A DNA stretch of 64,000 nucleotides from Pedobacter kyonggii (GTDB lineage Bacteria; Bacteroidota; Bacteroidia; Sphingobacteriales; Sphingobacteriaceae). The stretch is from assembly GCF_004310665.1 (NCBI RefSeq), contig NZ_SIXF01000002.1, positions 310,001 to 374,000 on the forward strand. Direction: 5' to 3'. This document shows positions 26,341 to 36,775 of this stretch, piece by piece. Every line of letters begins with the position of its first letter. The first letter of the stretch is position 1. The notes below the pieces were generated by a model. The model saw only the letters and a list, made by a program, of their open reading frames with translations, ran no database searches and was not told the origin of the DNA. Made by a program: the position numbers and the translations under genes.

Positions 26341-26787
26341 CTATAGCGCCTCTTTAGGATAAATTTTTTCCCGCTCTACCGATAAAATACCATTTCCCTC
26401 AATTGCAAAACAAACGAGTCCGGTTAATACCGAGACCGAAAACCAAAATTCTGAATAGGGTTTAAAAATACCACCAGAAATATTTATAAAGAATACGGCC
26501 CCGATCAATATTGGTAAATTAACCAGGCAGAATACACGGGTATGTGTGCCCAGGGTAATGGCTAAACCTCCAATTAGGTGCAACATAATAATCAGGTGTG
26601 CTAGTAAGCTAATGCTCACAGCTGTGCCTAAGAAAGCGCCCCTCATTAAATTACTAAAGGCTTGCATATTAATGTAAAAATCAATACCCTTCCAAATTAA
26701 AATAAGGCCTAATAAGATTCTAAAATAGTCTAACCATTTTGGGTGATGGTGATCGCCCCAGGTCTGGATTTTCTTAAGCATGTTCAT
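26341..26787 (-). CDS. DoxX-like membrane protein
   Basis: 148 residues with four transmembrane helices and the N-terminal segment WLDYFRILLGLILIWKGIDF characteristic of DoxX/DoxD-family proteins (four-helix inner-membrane proteins with unclear roles in redox or quinone metabolism). It follows the response regulator gene on the minus strand with a 69-base gap. It is the first gene on the chromosomal side of the tRNA. Confidence 0.75.
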   Translation of the reverse strand: MNMLKKIQTWGDHHHPKWLDYFRILLGLILIWKGIDFYINMQAFSNLMRGAFLGTAVSISLLAHLIIMLHLIGGLAITLGTHTRVFCLVNLPILIGAVFFINISGGIFKPYSEFWFSVSVLTGLVCFAIEGNGILSVEREKIYPKEAL

Positions 26788-26856
26788 AACTTCTATATTT
26801 TGGTTATGACAATTTACGGAAAAATTAAGAAAATAACAATGTTTAACTATTTGATT

Positions 26857-27681
26857 TTAAGGCTTTTTTTTATCAATAGTTTTACTGTTTACATAATCAG
26901 TTGGCGACATGCCAAACTGTTTGGCAAAGTTCCTTCCAAAATGAGATTGAGAGCTATAACCGACCATTTCTGAGATTTCGTAAATTTTTAGTACCCCTTC
27001 ATTTAAAAGCTCGGCGGCTTTTTTTAGCCTTGCCAAATTAATCAGTTCATTGGGGCTAAGGTTAGAAATGGATTTAATTTTCCGGTATAAGGTTGGCCGG
27101 CTCATATTCATCTTTTCTGCCAGATGTTCGACGTCCAGATCCTGATTGCTGATATTCTTGTTAATGGTATCCTGTAATTTTTCTAAAAACAGTTCGTCTG
27201 CCTTTGAATAAGCAATACTTTTAAGGTGAAGCAGGGGGGAGCTCGCGAAATACTCTTTGATCTTGTTCCTGTTTTTAATCAGGCTCGAAATCTGTACCTG
27301 TAAGAACTCGGGAGAAAAGGGCTTTTCTACATAGGCATCGGCACCCAGTTCCAAACCTTCAATTTTAGATTGCAATGAATTTTTTGCGGTAAGCAGGATA
27401 ACGGGAATATGGCTGAATTCTAAGGTAGATTTGACTTTTGCGCAAAATTCGAAACCGTCCATTTCCGGCATCATTACATCACTAATGATGAGCTGAACAA
27501 TTTCACGCTGTAATATTTCTAATGCCTCGATACCGTTTCTGGCCTGTAGTACATGATATTTTTCTTCCAGATCATCTGAAATGAAATCAAGGATATCTTC
27601 ATTATCATCAACCAGTAACACTACAGATCTTTCCATATCTTCAGTATCTTTTATGGTCAGCTTGCCTACAATTTCTTCCAT
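26857..27681 (-). CDS. Response regulator with AraC-type DNA-binding domain (HTCS C-terminal half)
   Basis: 274 residues. A receiver domain comes first (VLLVDDNEDI, phosphoacceptor D68 in ISDVMMPEMDGFEF, and LTAKNS with the conserved K in EKPFSPEF). An AraC helix-turn-helix domain follows (MSRPTLYRKIKSISNLSPNELI, and EISEMVGYSSQSHFGRNFAKQFG). In the usual hybrid two-component system these domains are the C-terminus of the sensor polypeptide; here they form a separate frame overlapping the sensor gene by 16 bases. It most likely activates the SusC/SusD operon transcribed divergently from 31636. Confidence 0.85.
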   Translation of the reverse strand: MEEIVGKLTIKDTEDMERSVVLLVDDNEDILDFISDDLEEKYHVLQARNGIEALEILQREIVQLIISDVMMPEMDGFEFCAKVKSTLEFSHIPVILLTAKNSLQSKIEGLELGADAYVEKPFSPEFLQVQISSLIKNRNKIKEYFASSPLLHLKSIAYSKADELFLEKLQDTINKNISNQDLDVEHLAEKMNMSRPTLYRKIKSISNLSPNELINLARLKKAAELLNEGVLKIYEISEMVGYSSQSHFGRNFAKQFGMSPTDYVNSKTIDKKKP

Positions 27682-30600
27682 TTTCCGTTCAGGTTAAATT
27701 CTATAAGTTGATGGATAGGCAATTCTAATACAAATATATTAAAATCATGATCATTAAAATCTAAATAAAGCTCGCCGCTATGCAGTTGAGCAAGTGATTT
27801 TGAAATCGATAAACCTATTCCCGTTCCGGCTTTTATTTCTGTTTCTTTACCTCTAAAAAAAGGTTCGAATATTTTGTCCTTAATTTCTATAGGGATTCTA
27901 TGGCCGTCGTTTTTTACCATCACTGCAAATTTGTCGCGTTCCTGCAGTGATAAATTGATCCCTACCGTTGTTTTTCCGTATTTAATGGCATTGTCTACCA
28001 AATTGCTGATCATTTTGTAAAAAGCCTCAACGTCTATATAAGCATAGAGTTTTTTCTCAGGTAAATGCAGGTTATACTTAATGTCTTGCTGTTCTGCAGC
28101 AGGTTGAAACTGAAGAAATACATCTTTCAGGATTTCTGAAATATCGGCCTTTACGAAGTTTAATGAAAATTCACTGGTTTCAGTTTTTCTGAAATCCAGT
28201 AACTGGTTAGTCAATTTGAGCAGCCTATCAGTGTTCCGACCCATAATCCGTAAATTCTTTTCTATTGCCGGCACGGCATCAGCCTGTTTAATCAGTTTCT
28301 CCATCGGGCCGATAATCAGTGTAAGCGGTGTTCTGATTTCGTGGGCAACATTGGTAAAGAATTCGATTTTTGCCTGATACACTTCTTTTTGTTTTTCATG
28401 CTCAAAAACTTCCATCCGCCTGCTGTTTTTTAACGCAATTTTTCGGTGGTAACTCCGTACCAGAAAGAAGATAATTCCACCTGCCGCGATCAGATAAAGT
28501 AGATAGGCGATAGGGCTGAGGTAAAAAGGAGGTCGGATTTTGATCAGTAATTTCGCATTTTTGGTGCTCCAGGTACTACTTCCTTCAACCAATGCTTTCA
28601 CTTCAAAAATATAATTCCCGGGGGCAAGTTTGGTAAAATAAACCTTCCTGTTGGTTTTTAAATATTCCCAGTTTTTATAAAGCCCGGTCATTTTATAGGC
28701 ATACTCTGTCATTTCGGGCGATAGATAGCTTAATGCCGCAAAATCGACACTAAAAGAAGATTGGTTGTAGTTCAGTTCGATGGTATCGGCATAAACGATC
28801 GACTGATCAGAAACAGAATCTGCCCCATTTAAACCTATTTCTAAACTGTTGATCTGGAAGCCGGTTAAAAATACAGGGGTTTCGTATGATGTTGCTTTTA
28901 AATTGGCCGGATTGAAGCTGACCAGCCCTTTTACGCTCCCAAAATAGGTTCGGCCATCCTCATCCTGATAGGCAGAACTGTAGTTGAACTGATCGGTAAG
29001 CAATCCGTTGGCTTTAGTATAGGTTTTGTTTAAACCCGTGGAGGGGTCAAAATGGATAAGTCCCCTGGTACTGCTAATCCAGAACTTATTTGCAGCATCT
29101 TCTTCAATGCGGAAAAGGTAATTACTGGGAAAACCATTTTTTATGCCGTAACGCTTAAACTGATGTGTCTTCTGATCAAACCTGCAAAGTCCACCACCGT
29201 CTGTGGTTACCCAAATCTGTTGTTTACTATCTTCAAAAACACTATTTACGGTGTTATGACTTAAACTTTTCGCATCTGTCGGGCTATTTCGGTAGTTCAC
29301 ATATCCGGGTTTGGATAAGTTAAACTGAAATAAACCATCATTAAAACTGCCTGCCCAGATATTGCCCTTGCTATCTTCAATAATTGAATAGTAAAAAATA
29401 AAGGGAAGGCCGGCAATAGGCTCAAAATCATCGCGTTTGCGGTTGTAGCGGTAAATCCCATTAATGGTCCCAACTAAAATTTCACCAGACCGTGTTTTAC
29501 AGAAAGTAACAATAAAATTGGTGCGTAAGGCATTTCCAACACCTGCCTGGTAATGTTTGATTACCTTTTCTGTTTTCAGGTCTAAAACATCCAGTCCGTG
29601 TTCGAAAGTGCCAACCCAGAGTTTGTCACCGTCAACCAATAAACCATGGATGTTGGAATAGGCAATGCTTCCGGGTTTTCCATCAGGCAAAAAGTGTTTA
29701 AATATTCCTGTTTTTACGTCAAGTTTGTTCAGCCCCGCATCTTCCGTACCGATCCAGAAATTTCCGTTGCCATCCCTGGTAATTTCCCTTACGTCGCTTC
29801 CACTGATCGAGTTTGTGCCTTTTTGAGGAAAGTATTTGGTAAACAGGGAAGTATGGCTCGAATAGTAGTTTACACCGCCAAAATAGGTGCCTGTCCAAAC
29901 GCCTCCTTCGCGGTCAAGGCAAATGGTGTAAACGGCATTATCGCTTAAAGAATAATCGTTATTGTACTGTTTTTTAATATGTATAATCGCGCCGTTTTCG
30001 TCATTGTAAATGTAAATGCCCGATTCGGTGGCAATCCAAAACTCATGAGGCCCTGTTTTTTTGATATCCCGTACAAAAATTGGTGTTTGGTCGTCGTTTA
30101 ACCGCAGTATATTTTTTGATGCCAAGGTTACCGGATTAAAGAGCTTGACCCCCTGATTGGTGGTGCCGACCAATAAATTGCCATTTTCGGTTTCCGCAAT
30201 TCTGGATACCCAGCCGTATTCTATTTTTGCATTTTTACCGTTGATGTTAAAACGCTGAAAATTATTCGCTTTTGGATTGTATTTTTCCAGCGTCCCCTTT
30301 CCGGTACTGATCCATACGCTGCCATCTTTTAAAACCGTTACCAGTGAGGCATCAAAAGGTGCATTATGGGTAAAAGCCTGTACTTTCTTACTGTGCTTTT
30401 GATATAGGTATATTTTGAATGAAGACAAGATCCATAAATTTCCACGCTGATCGCTGGCCAGATCTATAATCCGCATCCCTTTGGTTTCTTTGATGATGCT
30501 GAAGCTTTCTTTTGCCGGATTGTATTGGTAAACGCCGCTGTTGGTGCCTACCCAAAGTGTTTGCTCCCGGTCGTGGTGAAGTGCATAGATTAAATCGTTG

Positions 30601-30836
30601 CCTAAACTGCCAGCCTGGTCTGGGTCGTGGCGATAGGTTTTAAAAGAATAACCATCAAACCGGTTTAAGCCATCTTTTGTGCCAAACCACATAAAACCGT
30701 TTCCATCCTGCACACTACAAAAGGCCGTATTGTTAGAAAGCCCGTTTTCTACCTGATAATGCCTGAAATAATAAGGCTGCGCCCACAGCAGGTGGACCGA
30801 AAAAAACAGGCATAAAAGGATGAAGAGTTTTTTCAA
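27666..30836 (-). CDS. Hybrid two-component sensor histidine kinase (Reg_prop/Y_Y_Y type)
   Basis: 1056 residues. The order is: signal peptide (MKKLFILLCLFFSVHLLWAQ); Reg_prop beta-propeller repeats beginning YRQVENGLS-like and recurring as FWIGTxxGLNRFD; a Y_Y_Y domain near 690-760; one transmembrane helix at about 770-790 (AYLLYLIAAGGIIFF); a HisKA domain with H832 in NVAHEIRTPLTL; and a HATPase domain with DNAIKYGKT and GTGIGLSISKSL. It is the periplasmic glycan sensor of a polysaccharide utilisation locus. The receiver and AraC domains lie in the overlapping next frame, so this is a split version of a normally single-chain regulator. Confidence 0.9.
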   Translation of the reverse strand: MKKLFILLCLFFSVHLLWAQPYYFRHYQVENGLSNNTAFCSVQDGNGFMWFGTKDGLNRFDGYSFKTYRHDPDQAGSLGNDLIYALHHDREQTLWVGTNSGVYQYNPAKESFSIIKETKGMRIIDLASDQRGNLWILSSFKIYLYQKHSKKVQAFTHNAPFDASLVTVLKDGSVWISTGKGTLEKYNPKANNFQRFNINGKNAKIEYGWVSRIAETENGNLLVGTTNQGVKLFNPVTLASKNILRLNDDQTPIFVRDIKKTGPHEFWIATESGIYIYNDENGAIIHIKKQYNNDYSLSDNAVYTICLDREGGVWTGTYFGGVNYYSSHTSLFTKYFPQKGTNSISGSDVREITRDGNGNFWIGTEDAGLNKLDVKTGIFKHFLPDGKPGSIAYSNIHGLLVDGDKLWVGTFEHGLDVLDLKTEKVIKHYQAGVGNALRTNFIVTFCKTRSGEILVGTINGIYRYNRKRDDFEPIAGLPFIFYYSIIEDSKGNIWAGSFNDGLFQFNLSKPGYVNYRNSPTDAKSLSHNTVNSVFEDSKQQIWVTTDGGGLCRFDQKTHQFKRYGIKNGFPSNYLFRIEEDAANKFWISSTRGLIHFDPSTGLNKTYTKANGLLTDQFNYSSAYQDEDGRTYFGSVKGLVSFNPANLKATSYETPVFLTGFQINSLEIGLNGADSVSDQSIVYADTIELNYNQSSFSVDFAALSYLSPEMTEYAYKMTGLYKNWEYLKTNRKVYFTKLAPGNYIFEVKALVEGSSTWSTKNAKLLIKIRPPFYLSPIAYLLYLIAAGGIIFFLVRSYHRKIALKNSRRMEVFEHEKQKEVYQAKIEFFTNVAHEIRTPLTLIIGPMEKLIKQADAVPAIEKNLRIMGRNTDRLLKLTNQLLDFRKTETSEFSLNFVKADISEILKDVFLQFQPAAEQQDIKYNLHLPEKKLYAYIDVEAFYKMISNLVDNAIKYGKTTVGINLSLQERDKFAVMVKNDGHRIPIEIKDKIFEPFFRGKETEIKAGTGIGLSISKSLAQLHSGELYLDFNDHDFNIFVLELPIHQLIEFNLNGKWKKL

Positions 30837-31635
30837 GATATCTTGGTCAGCTGCATCAAATATATTAAAGAAATGCTTTGCTTTCAGGCTAAATTGAATT
30901 TGAGCGGATAAGTAGAAAGATTGAGACAGATTCCATTTTTATTTGGTAAAGTCTTAATGGTTTAAGAAGCTCAATTTTATAGACCTGAAACTTGTAAACT
31001 GCCAATTGCAATTTAATCTGAGTATTAGGCTTTGTTATAGACCTGAAGACTGCTAATTGCAGACTAATCTGTGCGTTACCTAAGCTGCGCAAAGTTCGGG
31101 CTCAGGGCTGCGCTTCGCTCCGGTACCGATGAAGGATCGGTACTGACCCCTTACAATCCCTAACGCGAAGCTACTGCATTAAGACTTTGCACGTAATTGC
31201 CTGCGCTCGTTTCCTAACGAGTGCTTAAATAGATAAACGATTTTATCGTTTGTAAACGACAAACTATTCAACGCTCGTTAGAAACGAGCGTTAGCCCAGA
31301 TGGTGGCCGCAGGGAGGTGTCGTCATTACAAGATTGCTTCCTGAAAGGTTGATTCCCATAGAGAGGTCGTCATACTGAACTCGTTTCAGTATCTATCATA
31401 CTATTCTGTTATTATTAGATCCTGAGCTAAACTCAGGATGACGCATTGAACGGCATTTTCCGTGTTTCTGAGTTTCCGTGGCTAAACAGACTCCTTAAAT
31501 ACAAATCGAGACAAAATGAAGAAAGATTGATACAAATGCGTATCCCTCTGAAAAGCTAAAAACCGAATCTTTGGATAAGAATTAAATAGAACTAAATCCA
31601 TTTAGCTCTTTAACTAACCAAATCCCTAACCTAAT
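30837..31635. other. Divergent intergenic region with repeats; PUL promoter region
   Basis: About 800 bases between the sensor and susC-like genes without a credible gene. The 31100-31450 part is made of repeated and palindromic pieces, including the pair CTCAGGATG/GATCCTGAG-type end at 31425-31442. The promoters of both divergent units must lie here, but I found no exact TAnnTTTG element. Confidence 0.5.
31270..31292. repeat. Palindrome in the PUL intergenic region
   Basis: AACGCTCGTT, spacer AGA, AACGAGCGTT: a perfect 10-bp stem. A related half (CGCTCGTTTCCTAACGAGTG) stands at 31206-31225. Interspersed intergenic palindromes of this type recur in the window. Confidence 0.5.
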
Positions 31636-34600
31636 ATGAAAAGAAGTTTATTCTCTTATGGTGGCTTTGTCCTCCTGGATTGGTATCCGCTTCAAAAAAT
31701 GTTTTTGAAACGCAAAGTCCTCTCCGCTATTTTTACTTCCATCACCTTAATCTTACTTTCCTTTCAGCTCAGTGCCCAGGAGCAAACAGCTGTTACTGGA
31801 ACAGTAACCGACGAGAAGGGTGAAACGGTTGTTGGCGCCAGTATTAAAGTTAAGGGTACCAACACAGGGGTAACCACCGATGGCAATGGAAAATTCAAGA
31901 TTCAGGTAAGCGATAAAAATGCTACCCTGATCTTTATTTATGTGGGATATGCCAATCAGGAAGTGGCATTAGCTGGTCGTACACAAATAAATGTTAGTCT
32001 TAAGCCATCAAATAACGATCTGTCAGAGGTTGTTGTGGTAGGCTACAATACGCAGAAAAAGGAGGCCATTACAGGCGCCATTTCATCAATCAGCAGCAAA
32101 GATCTTGAAAAAGTGCATGGCGGTTCAACGGTGAGTACAGGTTTAGCAGGGAAGCTACCAGGCGTATCTTTCAGGATGCCTGATGGAAGACCAGGGGCGA
32201 GCGCCAATATTCAGATCCGTAATATGGGTAATCCGCTTTATGTTATTGATGGTATTCAACAGGATGCCGGCCAGTTCAATAATATTTCTCCTAACGATAT
32301 CGAAAGTATTAGTGTGCTTAAAGATGCGTCGGCTGCTATTTATGGTAGCAGGGCATCAAACGGTGTAATTTTGGTTACCACTAAAAGAGGAAAAAACAGT
32401 ACCCGCAATACTTTTAGCGTTGATGCTTACACGGGTTGGCAAAACTGGGTGCGTTTCCCGGAAACGACCAATGCTTACCAATGGAAAGTGGGACAGGCTA
32501 CTGCAGAAATGAACCAGAACGGGGCAACCAGTATTACCCAGGCCGAACTGGATAAATGGAAAGCAGGTACTGAATATGGCTATCAAAGCCAGAACTGGAA
32601 AGACATTATCATTGCACCTAACGCACCCCAAACTTCAGTAAACCTAAGTGCTTCTGGTGGAAGTGACAGGGTAAACTATTACTTTTCTGCTACCCGTTTA
32701 GATCAGAAAGGGGTGTATGGAAAAGCAAGGGAATTCGATTTTAACCGGACCAATATCCAGAGTAATATCGAAGCTAAAATAACCGACCGTTTTAAAGTAG
32801 GTATGCTCATCAATGGCCGTATCGAAAGCCGCGATCAGCCAGGCGTACCAGGAGGCGATGATTACTGGGCTGCACGTTTTGCTTTATTGAGAAACAGACC
32901 AACTGAACAGGCTTATGCCAATGGCAATCCGAATTATCCCAATGATATTGGGCACAATACCGAGCAGTTTGCCGTGCAGAGTAAAGCGCTAAGTGGTTAC
33001 TGGAAATCAGACTGGAGGGTTTTGCAGACCAATTTATCAGCCTCTTATGAAACGCCTATAAAGGGTTTGGAAATAAAAGGTTTATATTCTTATTACATTG
33101 CCGATAACGTAATTAATGGACATGAGTATACCTATAATGTGTATACCTACCATCCGGAAACGGGCATTTACGAACAAAAAGTAGGCAGTTCAAACCCATA
33201 CAGAGAGCGTAGAAATGAAAAAGTATACACCAATACCTATCAGCTTCAGGCCAATTATAACCGCACTTTTGGCAAACATACCGTTGGTGGGGTATTGGTA
33301 GCTGAGCGTTTAGACCGTTTTAGAACTTATACCTTTCAACACGCTGTACCACAAACTAATATTTTACCTGTGCTGCAGTTTGCCGATATGGATGGGCAGG
33401 ATTTTGCTGATATACAGGAAGAACAGGCACGTATCGGCTACGTGGGTAGGTTAAATTACAACTACGATAACAAATATTACCTGGAGCTTTCCGGTCGTAG
33501 AGATGCCTCTTGGAAATTTGCACCAGACAGGCGTGTTGGTTATTTCCCTTCGGCATCAATTGGATGGAGAATTACGCAAGAGAAATTTATGAAATCACTT
33601 CTGGGCGAAAGCAACATCTTAAATGATTTGAAACTTCGTGCTTCTTATGGGGTATTGGGTGATGATGATGTGGGTATCGATCCTTTTGCATATATCCCGG
33701 GTTATAACTACAACCAGGGCAGCGTGATATTGGATGGAAAAAACATCACCACTTCGAGGGATAAAGGTCCTATTATCAATAACCTGAGCTGGTTTAAAAG
33801 CAAAATTACCGATATCGGTCTGGATTTTACGATGTTCGGCAGTAAACTCTCTGGAACAGCAGATTATTTTTATAGAAAACGTTCGGGTTTACCCGCCATT
33901 AAAAATGACGTAATTGTTCCTATTGAACTGGGATATCCTTTAAATGTTGAAAACCTGGAGAGCGATGCACAGTTTGGAGGTGAATTCTCTTTAAACTACA
34001 GAGATAAAATCGGTGAGTTTAACTACAATGTTGGCGGAAACATTTCCATTAGCAGAAAGAAGCTTTTAGAAAGATATAAGCCACGTTTTGGCAACTCGTG
34101 GGAGAATTACAGAAGTAATGGTACCGATAGATATGCCGATATTTTCTGGGGTTACGAGGTAACCGGTCAATTTCAGAGTATCGATGAGATCAATAATTAC
34201 AAAGTTAACATCGATGGAAAAGGCAACCGTTCTTTATTGCCCGGTGATTTAATTTATAAAGATCAGAATGGCGATGGGGTTATTAATGGTTTAGATGAAA
34301 GGCCGATTGGTTATACCACAGCGGGGCAGCCAAATGTTGGCTTTGGTTTCACCATTGGGGGTTCCTATAAAAACTTCGATTTTACTGCCGATTTTTCTGG
34401 TGGTGCCATGTACTCCTGGAACCAGAACTGGGAGCAGCGTTGGGCATTCCAGAACGGAGGTGCTTTGCTGCAGAATTTTGCTGATGACAGTTGGCACCGC
34501 ACTAATCTTTACGACCTGAACAGTCCATGGGTGGCCGGTAAATATCCTGCAATCCGTTTTAACGACCGCGACCACAGTAACAACACCAGAAACTCGACTT

Positions 34601-34839
34601 TCTGGTTGCACAATGTGAGGTATCTAAGGGCACGTACACTTGAAATTGGTTATACCTTGCCAAAAAGATGGGCGGAAAAAATCAAGATCCAGAATGCAAG
34701 GGTATATGTAAACGGGTATAACCTGTTTTCTATCGATAACCTGAAAGAATATGGTGTAGATCCTGAAATTGCAGACGACAATGGATTGCAATATCCACAG
34801 AACAAGTTCTTTAACATAGGTCTTAAATTATCGCTATAA
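31636..34839 (+). CDS. SusC/RagA-family TonB-dependent outer-membrane transporter
   Basis: 1067 residues. The first ATG gives a leader with an extra N-terminal segment before MFLKRKVLSAIFTSITL (alternative start at 31699); cleavage is likely after QLSAQ. A carboxypeptidase-regulatory-like beta domain follows (VTGTVTDEKGETVVGASIKV), then the plug with YVIDGIQQD and DIESISVLKDASAAIYGSRA, and a beta-barrel to the terminal FFNIGLKLSL. It imports oligosaccharides through the outer membrane with energy from TonB, with SusD as lid. The stop is followed one base later by the SusD start. Confidence 0.95.
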   Translation: MKRSLFSYGGFVLLDWYPLQKMFLKRKVLSAIFTSITLILLSFQLSAQEQTAVTGTVTDEKGETVVGASIKVKGTNTGVTTDGNGKFKIQVSDKNATLIFIYVGYANQEVALAGRTQINVSLKPSNNDLSEVVVVGYNTQKKEAITGAISSISSKDLEKVHGGSTVSTGLAGKLPGVSFRMPDGRPGASANIQIRNMGNPLYVIDGIQQDAGQFNNISPNDIESISVLKDASAAIYGSRASNGVILVTTKRGKNSTRNTFSVDAYTGWQNWVRFPETTNAYQWKVGQATAEMNQNGATSITQAELDKWKAGTEYGYQSQNWKDIIIAPNAPQTSVNLSASGGSDRVNYYFSATRLDQKGVYGKAREFDFNRTNIQSNIEAKITDRFKVGMLINGRIESRDQPGVPGGDDYWAARFALLRNRPTEQAYANGNPNYPNDIGHNTEQFAVQSKALSGYWKSDWRVLQTNLSASYETPIKGLEIKGLYSYYIADNVINGHEYTYNVYTYHPETGIYEQKVGSSNPYRERRNEKVYTNTYQLQANYNRTFGKHTVGGVLVAERLDRFRTYTFQHAVPQTNILPVLQFADMDGQDFADIQEEQARIGYVGRLNYNYDNKYYLELSGRRDASWKFAPDRRVGYFPSASIGWRITQEKFMKSLLGESNILNDLKLRASYGVLGDDDVGIDPFAYIPGYNYNQGSVILDGKNITTSRDKGPIINNLSWFKSKITDIGLDFTMFGSKLSGTADYFYRKRSGLPAIKNDVIVPIELGYPLNVENLESDAQFGGEFSLNYRDKIGEFNYNVGGNISISRKKLLERYKPRFGNSWENYRSNGTDRYADIFWGYEVTGQFQSIDEINNYKVNIDGKGNRSLLPGDLIYKDQNGDGVINGLDERPIGYTTAGQPNVGFGFTIGGSYKNFDFTADFSGGAMYSWNQNWEQRWAFQNGGALLQNFADDSWHRTNLYDLNSPWVAGKYPAIRFNDRDHSNNTRNSTFWLHNVRYLRARTLEIGYTLPKRWAEKIKIQNARVYVNGYNLFSIDNLKEYGVDPEIADDNGLQYPQNKFFNIGLKLSL

Positions 34840-34840
34840 C

Positions 34841-36763
34841 ATGAAAAAGACTAATCAAATGAAAAAATATATATACGCATTTGCTGCCATTGCATGTTTA
34901 AGTTTTGCGCAGTCGTGTAAAAAAGATTCCGAATTTTTGGATAAGCAACCTACCAGTACCCTGCCGATTGATGCAGTGTGGAAAGATCCTAACCTGGTGC
35001 TTACTGTGGTTGGCGATCTGTACGATCGTTTCCCTGATTTTCAACGTATCGAATCGTGGTGGTTATTTGCCGATTTCGATGAGGGTTTTGCCTCTGCAGG
35101 CGGTGATTACGGTCGCCACCAGAATTTAGAATATGGATACGATGCATGGAGATACTGGGATATAGGCGTTTACAGGCTGGTAAACGACCTGAATCTGTTT
35201 ATTAAACGTGGGCAGGAAGCGACCGCTCTAAAGGCCGAAGACCGTGACCGTTTTTTAGCTGAGGCGCGTTTTATCAGGGCCGGTGTTTATTTCGAGATGG
35301 TAAAAAGAATGGGCGGTGTTCCGCTGATTACTGTTCCCCTGGCATACGATTATAGCGGAGATCCAAGTTCCCTGCAATACCCAAGGGCAAAGGAATCTGA
35401 AATTTACGATTTTGTGATTGCAGAACTGGAAGCCGTTAAAACCATACTTCCAGATAATGCAACCGTGCAGAGCAGGGCTACAAAAGCTGCGGCCCTGGCC
35501 ATGGAATCGAGAGCTGCACTTTATGCAGGTTCTATTGCAAAATATAGCAATGCCCAATTAACCCTTCCAGGTGGAGAGGTTGGCATTCCTGCAGCAATGG
35601 CCAGTGGTTATTTTACCAAAGCCTTAAATGCCGCAAAAGAAATTATCGATGGTGGTAAATATTCGCTTTATAAAAAGAACCCAAATCTATCTGATAATTT
35701 TGCAGCCCTTTTTACCGATAAAGGCAGCAATCCGGAAGTAATATTTGCTAAAGATTTTAAATTGAAAACCAATAAAGTACATGGTTTTACAATCGATAAC
35801 CAACCGCGCTCTTCAGCCGAAGAAGCACAGGGAGGAAGGTTAAATCCTTCATTAAATCTGGTGCAGTCTTTCGAAAAATTAGATAATACCTATGCCTCTT
35901 TAGCTGCTGTTGATGGCAGCGGAAACCCGGTTTATTACACCAATATCACCGATATTTTTGCTGACCGCGATGCACGTTTAGCAGGTACGGTAATTCTTCC
36001 CGGAACACAGTTTAAAGGTAAAACGGTTGATATATGGGCGGGCTATCAATTGGCCAATGGTACAATTGTAACAGGCGACAATTTTGCGCAGAGTAAAAGC
36101 AATGTACTTCCCGGTAACCCGGGTTCGGTGCAGGTAGTGGGCGGTGATGGTCCTGTTGATGGACTTGAATTTAGCGCACAATCTGGATTTTACGTGCGTA
36201 AATATTTAGATCCTGCTACAGGTTCAGGGCAGATTGGTACCCGAAGCGATGTATGGTGGATCCGTTACCGCTATGCCGAGGTATTGTTAAATGCCGCCGA
36301 AGCTGCTTTTGAATTAGGCGATGCAGCTACTGCAGCCAATTATATCAAGCCGGTAAGAGACCGCGCGGGGTTAACCACAGCACTGAGTCCGGCCAATATT
36401 ACTTTCGACCGGATCGTACACGAACGTAAAGTAGAATTTGCTTTTGAAGGACATCAGCTTTGGGATATGAAACGTTGGAGACTGGCCGATAAAGTATGGA
36501 ACGGCAACAATATGTCGGTTGCTGATTTTACCAACGCCAGCAATATCGGTAGCGCAACCCGCACCAGTACACAGGTGTTTGGCTTGTGGCCATATAAATA
36601 CTATAATCCGGGCAATGCGAATCATTTAAAATATATTTTTAAGGTGATTAAACCTAGCCGTGTAACTGCAGCGCACCGCTTTCGTATCGGTAATTACTAC
36701 TCTTCAATCGGGCAGGATGTACTTAATGGCAACCCGAAAATTATCAGAAACCCTAATCAATAA
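34841..36763 (+). CDS. SusD/RagB-family glycan-binding lipoprotein
   Basis: 640 residues from the first ATG; a second in-frame ATG at 34859 gives the more usual leader MKKYIYAFAAIACLSFAQSC. The lipobox Cys is followed by KKDSEFLDKQPTSTLP, the standard SusD opening. The tetratricopeptide-like core includes RFIRAGVYFEMVKRMGGVPLI and the C-terminal RYRYAEVLLNAAEAAFELG and VHERKVEFAFEGHQLWDMKRW, all family hallmarks. Surface-exposed partner of the SusC-like transporter, one base downstream of it. Confidence 0.95.
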   Translation: MKKTNQMKKYIYAFAAIACLSFAQSCKKDSEFLDKQPTSTLPIDAVWKDPNLVLTVVGDLYDRFPDFQRIESWWLFADFDEGFASAGGDYGRHQNLEYGYDAWRYWDIGVYRLVNDLNLFIKRGQEATALKAEDRDRFLAEARFIRAGVYFEMVKRMGGVPLITVPLAYDYSGDPSSLQYPRAKESEIYDFVIAELEAVKTILPDNATVQSRATKAAALAMESRAALYAGSIAKYSNAQLTLPGGEVGIPAAMASGYFTKALNAAKEIIDGGKYSLYKKNPNLSDNFAALFTDKGSNPEVIFAKDFKLKTNKVHGFTIDNQPRSSAEEAQGGRLNPSLNLVQSFEKLDNTYASLAAVDGSGNPVYYTNITDIFADRDARLAGTVILPGTQFKGKTVDIWAGYQLANGTIVTGDNFAQSKSNVLPGNPGSVQVVGGDGPVDGLEFSAQSGFYVRKYLDPATGSGQIGTRSDVWWIRYRYAEVLLNAAEAAFELGDAATAANYIKPVRDRAGLTTALSPANITFDRIVHERKVEFAFEGHQLWDMKRWRLADKVWNGNNMSVADFTNASNIGSATRTSTQVFGLWPYKYYNPGNANHLKYIFKVIKPSRVTAAHRFRIGNYYSSIGQDVLNGNPKIIRNPNQ

Positions 36764-36775
36764 TCAGATACAGAC

